Shown one piece after another: positions 61,536-64,000 of a stretch of DNA of 64,000 bases; positions within the stretch are counted from its first letter, which is position 1; every line of letters starts with the position of its first letter. The translations under genes were made by a program, and so were the position numbers. The notes under the pieces are model-generated. The model worked only from the letters and a program-made list of their open reading frames with translations. It did not search any database and was not told the DNA's origin. The stretch covers positions 868,001-932,000 of the forward strand of contig NZ_FNJV01000003.1 of NCBI RefSeq assembly GCF_900103125.1. The letters are read 5' to 3'. The DNA is from Mucilaginibacter sp. OK268. GTDB lineage: Bacteria > Bacteroidota > Bacteroidia > Sphingobacteriales > Sphingobacteriaceae.

Positions 61536-62483
61536 TTATTTATTTTTTTGAACGATGGCCGCGGCTATGGTTTTAACCTGATCGATGAGCTCCTGGGGTT
61601 TCACAATTTCGGCACAATCGCCGTACATCATAAACCAGCGGGCAAAGCTCTCGATAGACCGTGTCAGGAAAGTCATTTCGATCTTATTACCCACCGCTTT
61701 GTCGGATACAAAGCCGCTGTAGTATTTTTGGTAATCTAAATGACGGGCTATTTCTTTATCTACCCTGATCAGTACCGTTTCCAGCTGTTTCTCTTTGGCG
61801 GTTTGTTCAATATAGGCCTTCAAGGTAGGGTGCTTGCTATGGTTATAAGAAGCATCGGCTATTACTGCCTTGCGCATCCTGTCCACCCGGAAATCGCGGT
61901 AATCGCTACGCAAACGGCAAAAGGCAATTAAATGCCAAAAACTATCCGCATAAAAAATACCAACCGGTTCTACATCCCTTTTGGTGGCCTCCTGGCTGTG
62001 CGCGGCAAAATAGTCGAGTGTCAGCAGCTTTTTTTGTGCTATGCTATCCAGTATGGTCTGGATATGATCGGTATTGGCTGCCGGTTTATGGTACCTGTTT
62101 TTCAACACCTCGATGCTCCCGTCCAGGTTTTCCAATATATCCTTTTCAGCGGTTTTGAGGATGGCCCGCACCTTGTACATCGCCGATTGATGGTGCTTCA
62201 TGGTACTGGTATCCGTCATCTTCTCCACAAACTTTTCGGCGGTTAAAAAGGCGGTGGCTTCCTCGCGGGTAAACATTACCGGGGGCAAACGGTAGCCGTC
62301 CATAATAGAATAACCCACACCGGCCTCGCCCATGAGGGGGATGCCCGCTTCTTCCAGCGTTTTTACATCGCGGTACACGGTACGCAGGCTGATATTAAAA
62401 CGCTCGGCAATGTCCGAAGCTTTTACTACCCTGCGCGATTGTAGCTGTATCAAAATTGCCGAAATACGGTCGATGCGGTTCAT
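61536..62483 (-). CDS. WYL-domain transcriptional regulator (YafY type)
   Basis: 315 residues. N-terminal winged HTH (RISAILIQLQSRRVVKASDI, FNISLRTVYRDVKTLEEAGI), a linker helix region, then WYL (ILDSIAQKKLLTLDYFAAHS, DSFWHLIAFCRLRSDYRDFR) and a C-terminal WCX extension. WYL domains sense ligands, sometimes nucleic acids. The adjacent EVE, SRPBCC and GyrI-like genes could be targets. Confidence 0.9.
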   Translation of the reverse strand: MNRIDRISAILIQLQSRRVVKASDIAERFNISLRTVYRDVKTLEEAGIPLMGEAGVGYSIMDGYRLPPVMFTREEATAFLTAEKFVEKMTDTSTMKHHQSAMYKVRAILKTAEKDILENLDGSIEVLKNRYHKPAANTDHIQTILDSIAQKKLLTLDYFAAHSQEATKRDVEPVGIFYADSFWHLIAFCRLRSDYRDFRVDRMRKAVIADASYNHSKHPTLKAYIEQTAKEKQLETVLIRVDKEIARHLDYQKYYSGFVSDKAVGNKIEMTFLTRSIESFARWFMMYGDCAEIVKPQELIDQVKTIAAAIVQKNK

Positions 62484-62534
62484 AAATCAAATTAAGCAAA
62501 AAACAAGCTACCTTTGATGGAATAATTCATTAAA

Positions 62535-62626
62535 AAGAATCAAGAGTTAAGAATCAAGCACCAAGACCGCTTCAAAGGGAGTATGCATCCTTAGCTTTGT
62601 CTTGATTCTTGACTCTTGGTTCTTAC
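62535..62626. repeat. Inverted heptad array, word AGAATCA/AGTTA
   Basis: Left arm AAGAATCA AGAGTTA AGAATCA AGCACCA AGACC; right arm TGTCTTGATTCTTGACTCTT GGTTCTTAC. Lies between the divergent WYL regulator and the DUF2007 gene. Confidence 0.85.
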
Positions 62627-62639
62627 ATCTAATTACGCT

Positions 62640-63056
62640 ATGTCCAACCCTGCTGAAGATAAGATCATAACACTGGAAACCTATTACGATGTGATGCTGG
62701 CACACATTATGCGTACCAAGCTGGAAGATAATGGCATACCCTGCTTTATTGCTGACGAAAGCTTAAATGCCCTTGGCCCATTATACAACCAGGCCGTTGG
62801 CGGTATAAAGCTTAAAGTTTTTGAACGCGATCTGGAGCGCAGCCGCGAAATACTGGCTACCGAGGGCGATCTGCACGAGCAGGACCATATAGAAATTGAT
62901 GAGGAAACCAATAATGCGATCATCTGTCCGTTTTGCGCCTCAACCAATATCGGTCCGGCAGATCCGGGTAAGTTTTCCGTTTTCCTTTCGACTGTTTTCC
63001 CGTTTTACAATACCAAAGCCTGGCATTGCTTTAACTGTTTGCAGGATTTTGAGTAA
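62640..63056 (+). CDS. DUF2007 protein with C-terminal zinc ribbon
   Basis: 138 residues from ATG 62640 (MSNPAEDKIITLETYYDVML). DUF2007 region: AHIMRTKLEDNGIPCFIADE, VGGIKLKVFERDLERSREIL. A C-terminal zinc-ribbon: IICPFCASTNIG and WHCFNCLQDF. Function unknown. The frame upstream to 62616 runs into the heptad array, so the internal ATG is preferred. Confidence 0.85.
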   Translation: MSNPAEDKIITLETYYDVMLAHIMRTKLEDNGIPCFIADESLNALGPLYNQAVGGIKLKVFERDLERSREILATEGDLHEQDHIEIDEETNNAIICPFCASTNIGPADPGKFSVFLSTVFPFYNTKAWHCFNCLQDFE

Positions 63057-63070
63057 AGTTCTTTCCCTTT

Positions 63071-63154
63071 ATGTCATTGCGAGGAGGAACGACGAAGCAA
63101 TCTCCTCGCCTGTACAAACGCGAGGAGATTGCCACGCTACGCTCGCAATGACAT
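63071..63154. repeat. Family B palindromic repeat
   Basis: ATGTCATTGCGAGGAGGAAC GACGAAGCAATCTCC ... GGAGATTGCCACGCTACGCT CGCAATGACAT. Confidence 0.85.
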
Positions 63155-63179
63155 GATTTTGATTTAATATTATTCCCCG

Positions 63180-63250
63180 CACTCTTTGCGGCAAAGCCGA
63201 AGAGGGTCGTCCAACGATGTGCAGATGGGGCGAGTCTACTGCCGTTTAGG
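63180..63250. repeat. Possible family H repeat, reverse orientation
   Basis: GCACTCTTTGCGGCAAAGCC GAAGAGGGTCGTCC and GGGGCGAGTCTACTGCC resemble the reverse complement of the sequences at 11880 and 57990. Confidence 0.45.
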
Positions 63251-63289
63251 TGAGGTCATTTTATTTGCTGTTTTTTATATATTAGCAGC

Positions 63290-64000
63290 ATGTATAACCG
63301 CCGTAAGTTCATCAAAATATCAGCCGCGGGCGCATCGCTTGCCGCATTATCCAACTCTGCTGTAGCCAAAGCCATTTCGTCAACCACCGATACCACTTTA
63401 CCCATAGTGATATCCACCTGGGATTTTGGCATCATCGCCAATAAAGGCGCCTGGAAGGTACTTTCAACTGGTGGCCGCGCGCTGGATGCCATTGAAGCCG
63501 GCGCACGCATACCCGAAGAACAGGATATCAGTAGTCATACCGTTGGTCGTACCGGTTTACCTGATCGCGATGGTCATGTTACGCTCGATTCCTGCATTAT
63601 GGACGAGAATGGCAACTGCGGCTCGGTAGCCGCTATGGAAAACATAGCCCACCCTATATCCGTGGCCCGTTTGGTGATGGAAAAAACCCCGCATGTGATG
63701 CTGGTGGGCGAAGGTGCCACCCAGTTTGCGGTTGAGCAGGGCATGAAAAAAGAAAAACTGTTGACACCGGAGTCTGAAAAGCTCTGGAAAGAATGGCTTA
63801 AAACAGCCAAATATGCCCCGGTTATGAATATCGAGAACGGTAAAAAACCGGGCGATAAATACAATCACGATACCATCGGCATGCTGGCTATTGACGCCAA
63901 AGGTAATATATCCGGCGGTTGTACTACCAGCGGCATGGCCTTTAAACTGCATGGCCGTGTAGGCGATAGTCCCATTATTGGTGCGGGTTTATATGTGGAT
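63290..64000 (+). CDS. N4-(beta-N-acetylglucosaminyl)-L-asparaginase (Ntn-hydrolase), 5' part
   Basis: Runs off the right edge; 237 codons are present. Twin-arginine signal (YNRRKFIKISAAGASLAALS), then the glycosylasparaginase sequence STWDFGIIANKGAWKVLSTG, LDSCIMDENGNCGSVAAMEN and the autoprocessing site DKYNHDTIGMLAIDAKGNIS, whose Thr becomes the N-terminal nucleophile. Cleaves the Asn-GlcNAc bond or isoaspartyl-type substrates in the periplasm. The Tat signal suggests export folded. Confidence 0.88.
   Translation, partial: MYNRRKFIKISAAGASLAALSNSAVAKAISSTTDTTLPIVISTWDFGIIANKGAWKVLSTGGRALDAIEAGARIPEEQDISSHTVGRTGLPDRDGHVTLDSCIMDENGNCGSVAAMENIAHPISVARLVMEKTPHVMLVGEGATQFAVEQGMKKEKLLTPESEKLWKEWLKTAKYAPVMNIENGKKPGDKYNHDTIGMLAIDAKGNISGGCTTSGMAFKLHGRVGDSPIIGAGLYVD

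Overview
The window reads as a chromosomal segment of a Bacteroidota bacterium, most like Sphingobacteriaceae (Mucilaginibacter or Pedobacter type). The evidence is T9SS-type C-terminal sorting domains, a GldC homologue, TAnnTTTG-type -7 promoter elements, a Bacteroidota-style RiPP leader, and dense intergenic palindromic repeats of several families. The genus is inferred from gene content, not from a marker gene. No rRNA, tRNA, CRISPR array, prophage or insertion sequence was recognised.

Layout. 1-8 kb: partial pdxH, yqgE, purE/purK, a small membrane protein, NADP-isocitrate dehydrogenase, a fasciclin-domain protein and two unknowns. 8-16 kb: an orphan Cys-rich GG-leader peptide, nuoB/nuoA (minus), a HI0933-type flavoprotein, DUF1569, a glycosyltransferase, a JmjC-like cupin and a lone nuoD (plus); the rest of Complex I is absent. 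16.4-22.5 kb: an ECF sigma factor, a membrane-anchored trypsin-like protease with an anti-sigma-like cytoplasmic tail, three DSAK-repeat lipoproteins and a rifamycin phosphotransferase. 22.6-26 kb: small envelope and stress proteins and a ModF-like double ABC ATPase. 26-34 kb: two tandem paralogous T9SS-sorted surface proteins, a PID-CTERM-like small protein and a DUF4136 lipoprotein. 34-38 kb: maf, kdsC, iscX, fdx, a DUF2520 protein and an alpha/beta hydrolase. 38.5-47 kb: cytochrome c maturation genes ccmF, E, D, C and B, interrupted by gdhA and a CarboxypepD_reg-domain gene. 47-55 kb: ogt, then a four-gene signalling operon (CHASE3 hybrid kinase, CheR, CheB, REC-PAS-kinase-REC). 55-64 kb: gldC, a DEAD-box helicase, dihydroorotase, a WYL regulator with EVE, SRPBCC and GyrI-like genes nearby, a DUF2007 protein and a partial N4-glycosylasparaginase.

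Most notable signals. (1) Five copies of GGGTTAC-N15-GTATTAA (one has AGGTTAC) lie upstream of the ECF sigma gene (two tandem copies) and of each of the three DSAK lipoproteins. The spacing is exactly 15 in every copy. This looks like a self-controlled ECF regulon coupled to a one-piece anti-sigma/periplasmic protease. (2) At least 17 intergenic 'word arrays' are built from degenerate 7- or 8-nt units, many arranged as two inverted arms that could form long stem-loops. Different loci use different words but keep the same period, and one array encodes the C-terminus of a protein. (3) Several other palindromic repeat families are present, with one apparently inserted inside another. (4) CcmE carries CxxxY in place of HxxxY.
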